A stretch of DNA of 62,242 bases from Candidatus Gastranaerophilales bacterium (GCA_944323735.1 CALUTO010000013.1:1-62242); one strand, 5' to 3'; shown: positions 8,375 to 18,132, counted from the stretch's first letter. The notes: generated by a model from the sequence alone, not told the origin. Made by a program: numbers and translations.

Positions 8375-8713
8375 ATGTCATTAAATTTTTCAACAGCAAC
8401 AGAAATCAGATCATGGGGCGCAGATGCAAAAAGCAGCCTGAATGCAGTAAAAAGCAACCAGACAAAAGGTAAAAATCAGCTTACATCCATTTTTCAAGAA
8501 ATGGCAAAAAAAGCAGGCATAACCGAAGCAAAAAGTGATATAAATGAAGTTATGAAAAGAGAACAAGAACAAGATTTGATCAAAACAATAAAAGCCACAA
8601 TAAATGAATTAGAAAAATACGAAACAGAATTAAACAAAGAAGTAAAAAACGGTAATGAAAAAGACAATGATAATAAAGAAGGAATGAAAACATCTATAGG
8701 TTTTAATGCATAA
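8375..8713 (+). CDS. Small helical protein, unknown function
   Basis: A 112-residue, highly charged protein (Lys/Glu/Asn-rich) without signal peptide or membrane segment. It has heptad-like helices in the middle (KREQEQDLIKTIKATINELEKY) and begins MSLNFSTATEIRSWG. ATG at 8375 follows AGGAGAG at ideal distance, and a clean terminator lies 23 bases after the stop, so it is a real single-gene unit. I do not recognise a family. Its N terminus follows the style of the other small lineage-specific proteins in this window. Confidence 0.75.
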   Translation: MSLNFSTATEIRSWGADAKSSLNAVKSNQTKGKNQLTSIFQEMAKKAGITEAKSDINEVMKREQEQDLIKTIKATINELEKYETELNKEVKNGNEKDNDNKEGMKTSIGFNA

Positions 8714-8735
8714 TAAAAAGCAGAAACTGTAAATA

Positions 8736-8766
8736 AAAAAGGCATTGTTAAAAACAATGCCTTTTT
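8736..8766 (+). terminator. Terminator of the 8375-8713 gene
   Basis: Perfect stem AAAAAGGCATTGTT / AACAATGCCTTTTT, with the T run as the end of the stem. Confidence 0.9.
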
Positions 8767-8835
8767 ATATACCTGTCTGATAAAACATAGTCGATTGCTG
8801 CATAAATAGTGGAATTTACGTAATTCGTAAACTAT

Positions 8836-9250
8836 TCAGTCATGCTGAAGTGCGGGGGGGGTGTGACCGGCGTGGGTGTTTGCGGCTGGCGGGCATGACA
8901 GAAAGATGTCATCATGAAGCGATGATTGGTGTAAGAGTACAATAATCGCTGATGTTCAGGATTTTAAAAACGCAACATGAGGTTTTCGTTTTCGCATAAA
9001 ACTGTCATCCTGAAGCGTTTAATGGCGAAGGTGTATAAAAAATCGCAGGTATTCAGAATCTTAAAAGCCGCGGGGGCGGTTAATAATCATTGAGAATTAG
9101 AATGCGCCCTGTTTTTAACAATTCCTCACGACCTGAAAGATGCTGAACATCCACACCTGACACACACATCTCCCGCCTTGTGCTTCAGCATGACATTTTT
9201 TTAAGCCTCCATCGGGGCCATGCCCGCCTGACGCTTCAGGTTGACAGAAC
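8836..9250. repeat. Island of inverted-repeat elements (copy 1)
   Basis: No gene in 8770-9279. The stretch is unlike its surroundings (G-rich on one strand) and is built from copies of a core close to TGTCATGCTGAAGCG in both orientations, near 8840, 8908, 9003, 9183 and 9232. Two segments are inverted copies of parts of the island at 14146-14645: 8969-9018 matches 14594-14643, and 9134-9195 matches 14418-14480. Core pairs face each other and would form long hairpins. No transposase is encoded. MITE-like or REP-like intergenic repeats are the best description. Confidence 0.8.
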
Positions 9251-9279
9251 AAGCAGTCTGTATACATTTTACCGGGACA

Positions 9280-9729
9280 TTACCTTATTTTAATATTTCT
9301 TTGAATATCTCTGTTTACTGATTTTTTTGCAATATCTTCACGCTTGTCGTGGAGTTTTTTACCTTTTGCCAGCGCAATTTCGATTTTTGCCCAGCCGTTT
9401 TCCAGATAAAGAGAAAGAGGTATGATAGCATAGCTCTCTTTTTTTACTTTGCCGAGCATTTTTAATATTTCTTTTTTATTAAGCAACAGTTTTCTTTTTC
9501 TGTCAGGGTCATGATTAAATCTGTTACCCTGTTCATACGGAGTTATATGGCAGCTGTATAACCATGCTTCACCATCCTCTATTTTAACAAAGCTATCTTT
9601 CAGGTTCACGGCATTTTTTCTGATAGATTTTATTTCCGTACCGCTCAAGACCATACCTGCATTATATTTTTCAAAGATGGTATAGTCATGAAAAGCTTTT
9701 TTATTTGTTGCAATAATTTTTCTGTTCAT
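9280..9729 (-). CDS. smpB: SsrA-binding protein SmpB
   Basis: Binds tmRNA and brings it to stalled ribosomes. The 149 residues show the SmpB core: [39 protein letters not shown], the PYEQGN motif, [12 protein letters not shown], and the basic C-terminal tail ([16 protein letters not shown]) that reads the decoding site. The start is ATG at 9729. No ribosome site is visible; instead TATAAT lies seven bases upstream, so the message may be leaderless. The tmRNA gene is also in this window, at 12-421. Confidence 0.95.
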   Translation of the reverse strand: MNRKIIATNKKAFHDYTIFEKYNAGMVLSGTEIKSIRKNAVNLKDSFVKIEDGEAWLYSCHITPYEQGNRFNHDPDRKRKLLLNKKEILKMLGKVKKESYAIIPLSLYLENGWAKIEIALAKGKKLHDKREDIAKKSVNRDIQRNIKIR

Positions 9730-9735
9730 ACAGAA

Positions 9736-9741
9736 ATTATA
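9736..9741 (-). promoter_or_regulatory. TATAAT box directly before smpB
   Basis: The minus strand reads TATAATTTCTGT-ATG. A -10 box so close to the start codon would place transcription initiation at or next to the ATG. No strong -35 box is seen. Confidence 0.4.
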
Positions 9742-9767
9742 CAATAGAAATCCGGAAAAGTTTTATA

Positions 9768-12392
9768 TCAGAATTGCGACAAACAGTTTTGCGGTGCAAC
9801 AATCGTTATAACTGCTTTGTTATTAAAATATTTGTTTGCAACCCTGATAACATCGCTTGCTGTGATAGATTCAATGAGGTCAGGATATTTGTTGATAAAA
9901 TCAAATCCCCTGCCTGATGCCTCAAACCATCCTAATGTCAAAGCTTTTTCAGAGTTAGTTTCCTGTGAAAGAATAAAGTTTCCTAAAATTCTGTCTTTTG
10001 CTTCACGAAGCTCTTTGTCTGAGATAAATTCTTTTTTCAGCAGGTTAACCTGTTTAAAGAGTTCGTTTTTGGAGTGCAGAGCTGTTTTCGGGCTGGTTCC
10101 TATAAACACACCGAACATACCGCTGTTCATATTGGGAACAAATACAGACCCTACCTGATAAGCAAGCCCCTGCTCATCTCTCAACCTGTTAAACAGTCGG
10201 GAACTCATACCCGAGCCTAAGATTGTATCAATAATTTGAAGGGTTGCGACATCTTTCTGGTTTGTAAGTCCGTCAGTACTCCATCCAATAACAATCCAGG
10301 CCGCTTCAGAAGGTTTTGCTTTTTTTATGGTGACTGATTTTGAAAGCGGTTTGAACTGGCTTTTGTAGTCTTTGTAGTTGACTTTTTTACATGTTTTGTT
10401 CTGAAACATGACTGTAAAATATTCAATTATTTCTTTATCATTAACATTTCCGTTGACAGAAATAACGATATTTTCAGGGTTTGAGAGTTGTGAATAGTAG
10501 TCCAGAATATCTTGTTTTGTAATGGTCGGAATGGTCTTTTCAAGAATTTTCCCTGTCCTGCCGTACGGCGTGTTTTTCCACAATTCAGTTCTGAATTCTT
10601 CAAATGCAACACCGGACGGATTGTCTCTCTGTTTTTCTATAGCAGAAAGTTTTTCTGATTTTATTTTTTCTATTTCAATTTCTTCGAAAGATGCATTGTT
10701 TATGATTTCTGACAGCAAATCCATGGTGAGTTTTATGTCATTTTTAGTCGTTTTTACAGAAATAACAAAACTGTCCGGCATATTTGCCGGTGAAATTTGA
10801 ATTCCGTTCTGTTCCATGATTTGCGATAAATCAATATTAGAATATTTATTTGTTCCTTTAAGCATTCCTGCTGCGCTAAGAGCCGCAACACCCGGTTTTT
10901 TTTCTGTAAGGGAGCCTCCTTTAACAAATATACGGATTGCCACAATATCATTAAGTGTATTATGGTTTATTATCAGGTTTGCGTTATTGGAGAGCTGATA
11001 TTGTGATATTGTTTTGTCCTGTTTTATCAGAGAAGCAGGAAGTTCTGTTTTGTTGGCAATCGGTTTTGTTGCTTCTGTTTTTGATTCTTGCGGTAATATA
11101 ATTGATATAACTGCATTTTCAGGATTTAAATATTTTTTTGCAACTTTTTCTATATCAGATTTTGTTACCTTCTGAATATTTTCTACATATTCATTATAAA
11201 AGCCGGAGTCATTAAACAAAAGTGTTGTATAGCCGAGCTCATTAGCTATATTTGAAGTAGATTCACGGGAATAGTATGTGTTTCTTTCTATAATACTTTT
11301 TGCTGTTTTTATGTCTGTTTCATCAAAACGCCCCTGTCTGATTTTTTCGATTTCAGAAAATATACTGCTTTTTAATTTTTCTACATTCTCAGGTTTAAAA
11401 TTTGCCTGAACAAAAAATATGCTGTCATCCTTCATAGACGAATGTCCGGAGGAAATACTGAAAGCAAGTTGTTTTTGTTCTTTGACAGAGTGATAGAGTT
11501 TTGAAGATCTGCCATCGCCGAGTATTGTCGCAAGAACATCAAGCGCATACTGATCTTTTTTGTCGCTTGCCTTAACCCCTCTGAATCCTATTAAAAGATA
11601 CCCTGTTTTTACATTATCATAAGAGACAACCTGCTGTTGTTTTGCAATATTTTTATCCATTTTATACACAGGAAGTTTTATTTTTTCTTTTTCTTCCATT
11701 GTAAATTCTTTTTTTACTGTATCAAGAGCCTCCTGTGTATTAACATCACCGACGATAACGGTTATCATATTTGAAGGTCTATACCAGAGATTGTAAAATT
11801 TCAGGATTTCATCTCTCGGAATAGTTTCTATAACCTGCCTTGTGCCTATAACTTTTCTTTTATACGGATGAGAAGAATAGAATTTTTCATTCATTTGTTC
11901 AAAAAGCCGGTTTTCTGTAGAATCCTGTGTTTTAGAAATTTCTTCGAGAACAACTTTTCTTTCTTTTTCCAGCTCTTTTCTGGGTATCAACGGATGGAGC
12001 AGCATGTCGGCATGCAACTCCATTGCTGTTTTAAAATGACGGGAAGGAATTGTTATGTAGTAGTGTGTAAAATCCTTGCTGGTGGCTGCATTTGTGTATG
12101 CACCTTTTGACTCAAGAATTTTGTCAAACTGTCCTGTCGGATATTTTTTTGTTCCTTTAAAGAACAAATGTTCAAGAAAATGCGCAACACCGTTATTCTT
12201 GTCATTTTCATTAATTGAGCCTGTTTTTATCCATGTGTCAATTGTGACAATCGGATTGTCATGAACTTCTTTTATAATGACGGTTTGGCCGTTGTCAAGT
12301 TTGAAGGTGGAAAAATCTTCCGCCAAAACAGATATACAAGTAGTAAAGACAAAAATAAAAATAAAGAAAAATGTTTTATTAATATATTTCAT
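9768..12392 (-). CDS. M16 family zinc peptidase, two-domain, secreted
   Basis: An 874-residue secreted or periplasmic peptidase. A signal peptide (NKTFFFIFIFVFTTCISVLA) precedes the first M16 domain, which has the inverted zinc motif HFLEH (H71, E74, H75) and the downstream glutamate region ERKVVLEE. The second half repeats the M16 fold (KGGSLTEKKPGVAALSAAGML) without HxxEH, as usual for the inactive partner domain. The arrangement is that of pitrilysin-like two-half M16 enzymes. The gene is upstream of smpB on the same strand with a 38-base gap, so read-through is possible. A divergent gene starts 141 bases away. Confidence 0.92.
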   Translation of the reverse strand: MKYINKTFFFIFIFVFTTCISVLAEDFSTFKLDNGQTVIIKEVHDNPIVTIDTWIKTGSINENDKNNGVAHFLEHLFFKGTKKYPTGQFDKILESKGAYTNAATSKDFTHYYITIPSRHFKTAMELHADMLLHPLIPRKELEKERKVVLEEISKTQDSTENRLFEQMNEKFYSSHPYKRKVIGTRQVIETIPRDEILKFYNLWYRPSNMITVIVGDVNTQEALDTVKKEFTMEEKEKIKLPVYKMDKNIAKQQQVVSYDNVKTGYLLIGFRGVKASDKKDQYALDVLATILGDGRSSKLYHSVKEQKQLAFSISSGHSSMKDDSIFFVQANFKPENVEKLKSSIFSEIEKIRQGRFDETDIKTAKSIIERNTYYSRESTSNIANELGYTTLLFNDSGFYNEYVENIQKVTKSDIEKVAKKYLNPENAVISIILPQESKTEATKPIANKTELPASLIKQDKTISQYQLSNNANLIINHNTLNDIVAIRIFVKGGSLTEKKPGVAALSAAGMLKGTNKYSNIDLSQIMEQNGIQISPANMPDSFVISVKTTKNDIKLTMDLLSEIINNASFEEIEIEKIKSEKLSAIEKQRDNPSGVAFEEFRTELWKNTPYGRTGKILEKTIPTITKQDILDYYSQLSNPENIVISVNGNVNDKEIIEYFTVMFQNKTCKKVNYKDYKSQFKPLSKSVTIKKAKPSEAAWIVIGWSTDGLTNQKDVATLQIIDTILGSGMSSRLFNRLRDEQGLAYQVGSVFVPNMNSGMFGVFIGTSPKTALHSKNELFKQVNLLKKEFISDKELREAKDRILGNFILSQETNSEKALTLGWFEASGRGFDFINKYPDLIESITASDVIRVANKYFNNKAVITIVAPQNCLSQF

Positions 12393-12533
12393 GTAAACCC
12401 CTTTGAATTTATTCTGATTTCACCAAAAATTATACTATATAAAAACAAAGATTAATAATACTGTAGCCATGGCTATTTTTATATTACTCTTTTATCCAAT
12501 GGTTTTTTATTCTGATTTGTTTAGAATACGGGT

Positions 12534-14138
12534 ATGTTTAATTATTTTATCGGGAACAAAATGAGTTATAATGATTGTGCTGTTCAGGGTAGCTGCAGCG
12601 TGGATCCTCTTGTTTATTCACTAATAGAGGTTTTGTTATATGAACTAAAACAGGTTACATATTATTTATTAAAAATGCAGGAACTCGGATACGAAAACCG
12701 GTTTTTGAAAGACAAGATTATAAAATATTTATCTTTGATAATTTTAGGTTATGAATTTAACCGCAAAGAATTTGAGGACATAATAAAAGATATTCACAGA
12801 GAAAAAGAAGAGGTTCAAAAAATTTTTATAAAAATTTGTGAGGATAAAAATTTGGACTGCCAGATTTTAAAGTCTCCTCTGAAACTTGATAAATTCAATT
12901 TTTCTGCGTTGATAAATGAAGGTGAAAAACAGGCGTTGCTGAGAAGTAAAACATTGAGCAGTGCAAATAAAAACCTGACAGAAATTATTTTACAGCTGAT
13001 AAAAAGCGCAAGTATGAGACTTGTAGAATTAAAAGCCTATACATCTGACACAGATGAGGATGAGAATGCAATATTGAAACTTTTTAACAGTTTGAATTTT
13101 ACTACACTCACCTCTGCAAAGCTTGTGAAAAGAATAAACGAGTTTGCAAAAATAAATTTTGAAATACATCAAAAACTTCATAAAGCAAGAGAAGAATATT
13201 TCGGAAAAATAAGGCTCATAGAGGTTTCGTGCAGCGTAAAAAAAGGACCTGCAATACTTGCATCAGGTCAAAATTTAAAAGACTTTGAATTACTGCTTAA
13301 AGCCGTGAAAGACACGGATATAAACGTATATACACATGACAGCCTTATTGTTGCTCACTCTTTTCCCAAATTTGACAAATACAAAAATCTTGCAGGTCAT
13401 TTTCAAAAAAGTCTTGATAACTTGCAAATGGATTTCGAGTTGTTCAAAGGCGCAATCTTAATAACAAAAAACTCCCAGCAAAAACTGGACCGGCTGATGC
13501 GTGGAAGAATTTTTACAACAAACGAGCTATCCGGCAAAGGCATGTCAAAAATTACAGACAACAATTTTGCCCCCATAATAGAAGCCGCAAAAGAAGCAAA
13601 AGGATTCATCGAAGAGACAAATTTTCGTTCAATTCGTGTCGGTTACGATGAAGAAAAGGTTATGAGCGACATAGAACGAATAATCAACGGGATAAAACAA
13701 CAGAAAATAGAACATCTTTTTATCATAGGCTTAATCAATCATTCACTGTTTTCATCAGAGTATTTTAAGCATATAGTAAACGAATTGCCTGAAAAAACTT
13801 TTGCAATATCAACGGTAATAGATGCAGACAATGATAATATTCTGCACCTGAACTCATTTTTTAATACATCTCTTGTATACAAAATTCTTGACAAATTAAA
13901 ACAGAGCATAGATTTCGAAAAATTTCCGGTAACGGTTTTTTTAACCAGATGCAACCTTCATACAATATCGCATTTGTTCAGCCTGCGGCATCTTGGTGTA
14001 AAAAATATTTTCCTTCCCGTGTGTTCTGCAGATATAATCACGCCGAATATGGTAAATTTTTTGTCCGACAAATTCGGCTTTCTGAAAACTACATCATACC
14101 CTGAAGCTGATTTAAAAAAAGTCATTGATATACACTAA
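12534..14138 (+). CDS. Degenerate hybrid-cluster-protein (Hcp) homologue lacking metal ligands
   Basis: The 534 residues follow the Hcp (hydroxylamine reductase/NO reductase) fold end to end. The core GPAILASG-x-x-LKD (238-250) is followed by NVYTHDSLIVAHSFPKFDKY (264-283), GAILITKNS (306-314), RIFTTNELSG (325-334) and a C-terminal LGVKNIFLP...LSDKFG. The ligand positions are changed: MFCxQC at the N terminus is MFNYFI; TTNC is TKNS; and the GGCDG, LACGK and GQCNDAY motifs read GLINH, VIDAD and LNSFFNT. Only C15 and C21 of the N-terminal cluster remain. The fold is kept but the hybrid cluster cannot be. The ATG at 12534 is supported because it aligns with the family's first residues. Confidence 0.8.
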   Translation: MFNYFIGNKMSYNDCAVQGSCSVDPLVYSLIEVLLYELKQVTYYLLKMQELGYENRFLKDKIIKYLSLIILGYEFNRKEFEDIIKDIHREKEEVQKIFIKICEDKNLDCQILKSPLKLDKFNFSALINEGEKQALLRSKTLSSANKNLTEIILQLIKSASMRLVELKAYTSDTDEDENAILKLFNSLNFTTLTSAKLVKRINEFAKINFEIHQKLHKAREEYFGKIRLIEVSCSVKKGPAILASGQNLKDFELLLKAVKDTDINVYTHDSLIVAHSFPKFDKYKNLAGHFQKSLDNLQMDFELFKGAILITKNSQQKLDRLMRGRIFTTNELSGKGMSKITDNNFAPIIEAAKEAKGFIEETNFRSIRVGYDEEKVMSDIERIINGIKQQKIEHLFIIGLINHSLFSSEYFKHIVNELPEKTFAISTVIDADNDNILHLNSFFNTSLVYKILDKLKQSIDFEKFPVTVFLTRCNLHTISHLFSLRHLGVKNIFLPVCSADIITPNMVNFLSDKFGFLKTTSYPEADLKKVIDIH

Positions 14139-14145
14139 AACAATT

Positions 14146-14645
14146 GTCATGCTGAAATGCGGGGGTGTGACCGGAGGAGATGTATGCGACCGGCGGGGAT
14201 GACCCGCCGGAGGCTAAAATTTGTCATGCTGAAGCGCAGGGCGGGGGATGTGTGCGGCAGGCGGGGATGTTCAGCATCTTGCCGGTAGTGCGGATTTGTT
14301 TAATCATGGGATATTTCTTGCCCGGTGCTTTTTTAATTCTCTCACTGCTTTTAAGATCCTGAACATCAGTGATTTTTAGACTCATTCACCATTCAACGCT
14401 TCAGGATGACATCTTTCTGTCATGCTGAAGCGCAGGGCGGGAGATGTATGTGTCAGGTGTGGATGTTCAGCATCTTGCCGGTAGTGCGGATTTGTTTAAT
14501 CATGGGATATTTCTTGCCCGGTGCTTTTTTAATTCTCTCACTGCTTTTAAGATCCTGAACATCAGCGATTATTTGCACTCATTCACCAATCAACGCTTCA
14601 GGATGACAGTTGTTATGCGAAAACGAAAACCTCATGCTGCGTTTG
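14146..14645. repeat. Island of inverted-repeat elements (copy 2) with 196-bp tandem duplication
   Basis: No gene in 14139-14758. Two direct copies of a 196-bp unit (14222-14417 and 14418-14613) each begin TGTCATGCTGAAGCG and end CGCTTCAGGATGACA, that is, 15-bp terminal inverted repeats with one mismatch. The 95 bases in the middle (starting GCATCTTGCCGG) are nearly identical. A partial third copy lies at 14146-14221. The right end (14594-14643) is the inverse of 8969-9018. Short open frames here are by-products of the repeats. Confidence 0.85.
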
Positions 14646-14758
14646 GTAGATTTGTACAAACAAAATTACCCTCTCCGGTGTGTACTGTTGTGCTATAGTT
14701 CTGTCGAAAGTTTTATATAAAATTGTAAAAAATCAAAACAAATAAAAAGGGGATTTAC

Positions 14759-15541
14759 ATGCGGGTATTATTGATATATTTTGTATTTTTCATCACCATT
14801 ACACCTTCTTTTTCTGCAGCTATAAACGGCAATGTTGAAAAAAGCGGTTACGGAGATTACAATCAGGTTATTGATTCAAAAAGTGGTAATCCTGTCAGCA
14901 ATGCAGATGTAACTCTTCCGTCCAAAGGCTATAGAACGAAAACCGATGATAATGGAAAATTTAATCTGGACAGTAAAAAAATTACCGCTCCGACTATTAT
15001 GTCTGTCGAAAAAGACGGTTACAAACCATTTTCTGTGACTGTTGACAAGCAGTCGCTTTCAAAGCCCATAGTTTTGGGTATTGAAAAATCAAGTCCGCAT
15101 GATATTGTCATAGACAAAGACATGTATCATCTCGGGGATGATAATTTTTCTGAAAATTCAGCAAATGCTTCTGATTTTTTAATGAAAGCAATAGGCCCGT
15201 TTTTTACAAAGTCGTTCAGGATAAAATCTGTTCCTCAAAATCAGGATATGTTTCTTATTATCGGTTCCGTAATAGGGCTCGATACACAAATGGCAAGAGA
15301 TCTGGGACAGTCTAAAGTCAGGACTGCTTATTCCTCTCCGGCAGAAGTGTTTTTTAACGGAAGCAAAATCGCTGATTTAAAAGTAAATGGCGATAATCAG
15401 CAGATAAAAATTCCTAAATCCCTTATAAAGCCGTCTTCTAACAATCAGGTTACAATAAAAGCCGGTCGAAATCTTTTTCAGGCTGCTTATATAGATTATG
15501 ACGATTTTGAGTTTATGAATCTTTATATTGAGGCAAATTAA
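14759..15541 (+). CDS. Secreted protein with carboxypeptidase-regulatory-like domain
   Basis: A 260-residue protein with a signal peptide (VLLIYFVFFITITPSFSAA). Residues about 35-105 resemble the beta-sandwich carboxypeptidase-regulatory-like/CarboxypepD_reg fold: SKSGNPVSNADVTLPSKGYRTKTDDNGKFNLD, ending in a VEKDGYKPFSVTV strand. The rest is a second beta-rich region (FLIIGSVIGLDTQ, EVFFNGSKIADLKVNGDNQQIKIP) of unknown type. Start: ATG at 14759 with AAGGGG upstream. It probably acts at the cell surface or in the periplasm as a structural or binding protein; no catalytic motif is seen. Confidence 0.75.
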   Translation: MRVLLIYFVFFITITPSFSAAINGNVEKSGYGDYNQVIDSKSGNPVSNADVTLPSKGYRTKTDDNGKFNLDSKKITAPTIMSVEKDGYKPFSVTVDKQSLSKPIVLGIEKSSPHDIVIDKDMYHLGDDNFSENSANASDFLMKAIGPFFTKSFRIKSVPQNQDMFLIIGSVIGLDTQMARDLGQSKVRTAYSSPAEVFFNGSKIADLKVNGDNQQIKIPKSLIKPSSNNQVTIKAGRNLFQAAYIDYDDFEFMNLYIEAN

Positions 15542-15651
15542 TCTTTGCCTGCACATTTTGTATCAAATAATCTCCTGAAAATTAAGATTTTATAAAGGTA
15601 TTATAATTAAATGATAGAATTAAGACAGGGCGAATTAAGAAGGAGATTTAT

Positions 15652-16776
15652 ATGATACCTATTATCAATTCAAAAAGACAGTATGAAACAATCGGACCGG
15701 AGGTAGAAAAGGCTGTTGTTGAAGTTCTTCGTTCCGGATCTTACATTCTGGGTAAGAACAATCAGGCTTTGCAGGAAGAGCTTGCTAAATACATCGGAGT
15801 GAAACACACTGTTACTCTAAACTCCGGTACAGACGCACTTCATCTTGCTCTAAGGGCACTTGATATTGGAAAAGGCGATGAAGTTATTACGGTTGCTTTT
15901 ACTTTTGTTGCGACGACAGAATCTGTTGAAATTGTAGGTGCAACTCCGGTTTTTGTTGACATTGACAAAGACACTTTCAATATGAATGCAAAGCTTATTG
16001 AAGAAAAAATTACTCCTAAAACAAAAGCTATTATGCCTGTACATCTTTACGGTCAGCCATGTGATATGGATGTGATTATGGATGTTGCAAAACGATACAA
16101 TCTCCATGTTATCGAGGATTGCTGTCAGGCTATAGGTGCTGAATACAAAGGCAAAAAAGTAGGAACATTCGGAGATATAGGATGCTACAGTTTCTATCCT
16201 ACAAAAAATCTCGGAGCAATGGGTGACGGCGGTCTTGTTACGACAAACAGCGATTACTTGAAAGACAGAATTGTTGCTTTGAGAAATCACGGCGGTGCTG
16301 TCAGATACCACCACGATGAAATCGGGGTAAACAGTCGTCTTGACGAAATTCAGGCTGCTATTCTGAGAGTGAAGCTTCCCTACATTGATGAATGGAACAA
16401 AAAGAGAAGAGCCCATGCTGCTTTTTACAACGAACTCTTTGCAAGATATCCTGAAATTGAAACACCTAAAGAACTTGATAATACATACTGCGTTTATCAT
16501 CAGTACACTATAAAAGTTCCGAACAGGGATGAAGTTCATAAACTGCTGCAAGAAGCCGGAATCGGTGCAATGATTTATTATCCCATCCCGCTTCATATGC
16601 AAAAAGTTCATGCTCATTTGAATGTTCCTGAAAACTCATTGCCTGTTACTGTTGAGAATACAAAACATGTTTTGAGTCTGCCGATGTTCCCCGAAATTAC
16701 TGAGGAGGAGCAGAGAACTGTTGTTGAAGAAGTTGTTAAGGCTGTTGAAAAAGCAAAAACAACTGCTCTTTGTTAA
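15652..16776 (+). CDS. DegT/DnrJ/EryC1/StrS aminotransferase
   Basis: A PLP-dependent aminotransferase that puts an amino group on a nucleotide-linked keto sugar, for use in surface glycans. The 374 residues show the family pattern: [14 protein letters not shown] for phosphate binding, [17 protein letters not shown], and [18 protein letters not shown] with the PLP lysine K185. The usual Asp-Ala in EDAAQ is here Asp-Cys-Cys-Gln; the key Asp and Gln are kept. ATG at 15652 follows AAGGAGA. No other sugar genes adjoin it, so the exact substrate cannot be named. A terminator follows. Confidence 0.92.
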   Translation: MIPIINSKRQYETIGPEVEKAVVEVLRSGSYILGKNNQALQEELAKYIGVKHTVTLNSGTDALHLALRALDIGKGDEVITVAFTFVATTESVEIVGATPVFVDIDKDTFNMNAKLIEEKITPKTKAIMPVHLYGQPCDMDVIMDVAKRYNLHVIEDCCQAIGAEYKGKKVGTFGDIGCYSFYPTKNLGAMGDGGLVTTNSDYLKDRIVALRNHGGAVRYHHDEIGVNSRLDEIQAAILRVKLPYIDEWNKKRRAHAAFYNELFARYPEIETPKELDNTYCVYHQYTIKVPNRDEVHKLLQEAGIGAMIYYPIPLHMQKVHAHLNVPENSLPVTVENTKHVLSLPMFPEITEEEQRTVVEEVVKAVEKAKTTALC

Positions 16777-16796
16777 TAATAAAACATTGAAAATAT

Positions 16797-16840
16797 AAAA
16801 CACGCCGAATTTGAATTCTTCCGGCGTGTTTTTTGTATTT
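16797..16840 (+). terminator. Bidirectional terminator between aminotransferase and nupC
   Basis: Stem AAAACACGCCG / CGGCGTGTTTT with T runs on both sides. It serves the aminotransferase on the plus strand and the convergent nupC gene on the minus strand. Confidence 0.9.
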
Positions 16841-16851
16841 TTTTGTATCTG

Positions 16852-18132
16852 TTACATCAATATGCCTGCGATGCATGCGGAAAGATACGATGCAAGTGTT
16901 CCGCAGAACAGGGCTTTTACACCGAGTTTTGCCAGATCTTTTCTTCTGTTCGGGGCAAGTTCTCCTATGCCGCCTATTTGGATTGCTATAGAGCCTAGAT
17001 TAGCAAAACCGCAAAGCGCAAAACTTGCGATTATTACACTTTTGGGGCTTAATGCATCTTTTAGCATTGACAAATCAAGATATGCAATAAACTCATTAAA
17101 CACAAGTTTTGTTCCCATAAGTGAACCGACTATGCCTGCTTCTTTGAAAGGAACTCCCATTGCTAATGAGAATAATGAAAAAATGCTTCCCAGTATTTCC
17201 TTCAGTGAAAGATGTCTCAAATCCAATCCGATAGCATTGAGATTAAAATGAAAAGTGTTATAAATAAAGCTTCCAATTCCGCCTAAAATCCAGTCAATCA
17301 TTGATATTAACGCTATGAGCGCAATAAGCATTGCAATAACATTTATAGAAACTTTCATACCGTCGCTTGCGCCGTGAGCAATTGCGTCTATTAGGTTTAC
17401 GTGATTTCTTTTTATTTCTACTTTGACTTCATCTTTTGTTTGCGATTCTTCTGTTTCAGGATACACAATTTTTGAGATAATCAGTGCTCCCGGAGCTGCC
17501 ATAATGGATGCGGCCAGTAAATATTCGGCGGGAATGCCCATTCCGATATACATTGCCATAACGCCGCCTGCTATACAAGCCATGCTTCCCGTCATTGATG
17601 CAAGAAGCTCGGACATCGTCATTGTTGCAAGATATGGCTTTATCATAATTTGTGCTTCTACCTGTCCCACGAAGGCACTCGCTATGTTGGACAAAGACTC
17701 CGCCCCGCTTACATTCATTATTTTATACATTATTTTTGCAAAGAAAGAAACGACTCTTTGCATTATGCCGTAATAATAAAGAATATTTACAAGAATGAGA
17801 ATAAAAATTATCGTGGGGATGAGTTTCAGGGCAAATATAAAATTTGCACCTTCTCCAAAAAGTTCTATCATTTTCTCCGGTTTTCCCGTCAGCACACCGA
17901 AAACAAAATTCCCGCCCATATCGGAAAAGTCGAGTATTTTTTGTATAAACATTCCGATTGCATGAAAAATAGTTTTTCCCAGCGGAATTTTTAAAACAAA
18001 TATGGCAAGTATTATTTGAAGAATGAATCCCGGTATTATTGTTTTCAGGCATATAGCCTTTCGATTGTTTGAAAATGCGTATGCTATAGCGAATATTAAA
18101 ATTATACCGATAATACCAGTGAATCTTTCCAT
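16852..18132 (-). CDS. nupC: NupC-family concentrative nucleoside transporter
   Basis: An inner-membrane, ion-coupled nucleoside importer. The 426 residues have many hydrophobic helices and the CNT signatures: GKxIFHAIGMFIQKILDF near the N terminus, ALKLIPTIIFILILVNILYY, ESLSNIASAFVGQVEAQIMI in the middle, and FALCGFANLGSIAIQIGGIG near the C terminus, where the family binds nucleoside. Length and motif order are normal, so it appears functional. It is a stand-alone gene on the minus strand, convergent with the aminotransferase and sharing its terminator. Confidence 0.93.
   Translation of the reverse strand: MERFTGIIGIILIFAIAYAFSNNRKAICLKTIIPGFILQIILAIFVLKIPLGKTIFHAIGMFIQKILDFSDMGGNFVFGVLTGKPEKMIELFGEGANFIFALKLIPTIIFILILVNILYYYGIMQRVVSFFAKIMYKIMNVSGAESLSNIASAFVGQVEAQIMIKPYLATMTMSELLASMTGSMACIAGGVMAMYIGMGIPAEYLLAASIMAAPGALIISKIVYPETEESQTKDEVKVEIKRNHVNLIDAIAHGASDGMKVSINVIAMLIALIALISMIDWILGGIGSFIYNTFHFNLNAIGLDLRHLSLKEILGSIFSLFSLAMGVPFKEAGIVGSLMGTKLVFNEFIAYLDLSMLKDALSPKSVIIASFALCGFANLGSIAIQIGGIGELAPNRRKDLAKLGVKALFCGTLASYLSACIAGILM

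Noticed and set aside
12534-14138. Active hydroxylamine or NO reductase
   Set aside because: Overall similarity is clear, but the cysteine ligands of the hybrid cluster are replaced, so activity of that kind is unlikely.
14180-14698. Short open frames in the repeat island
   Set aside because: Two of them repeat the same peptide because the DNA is duplicated; they have no ribosome sites.
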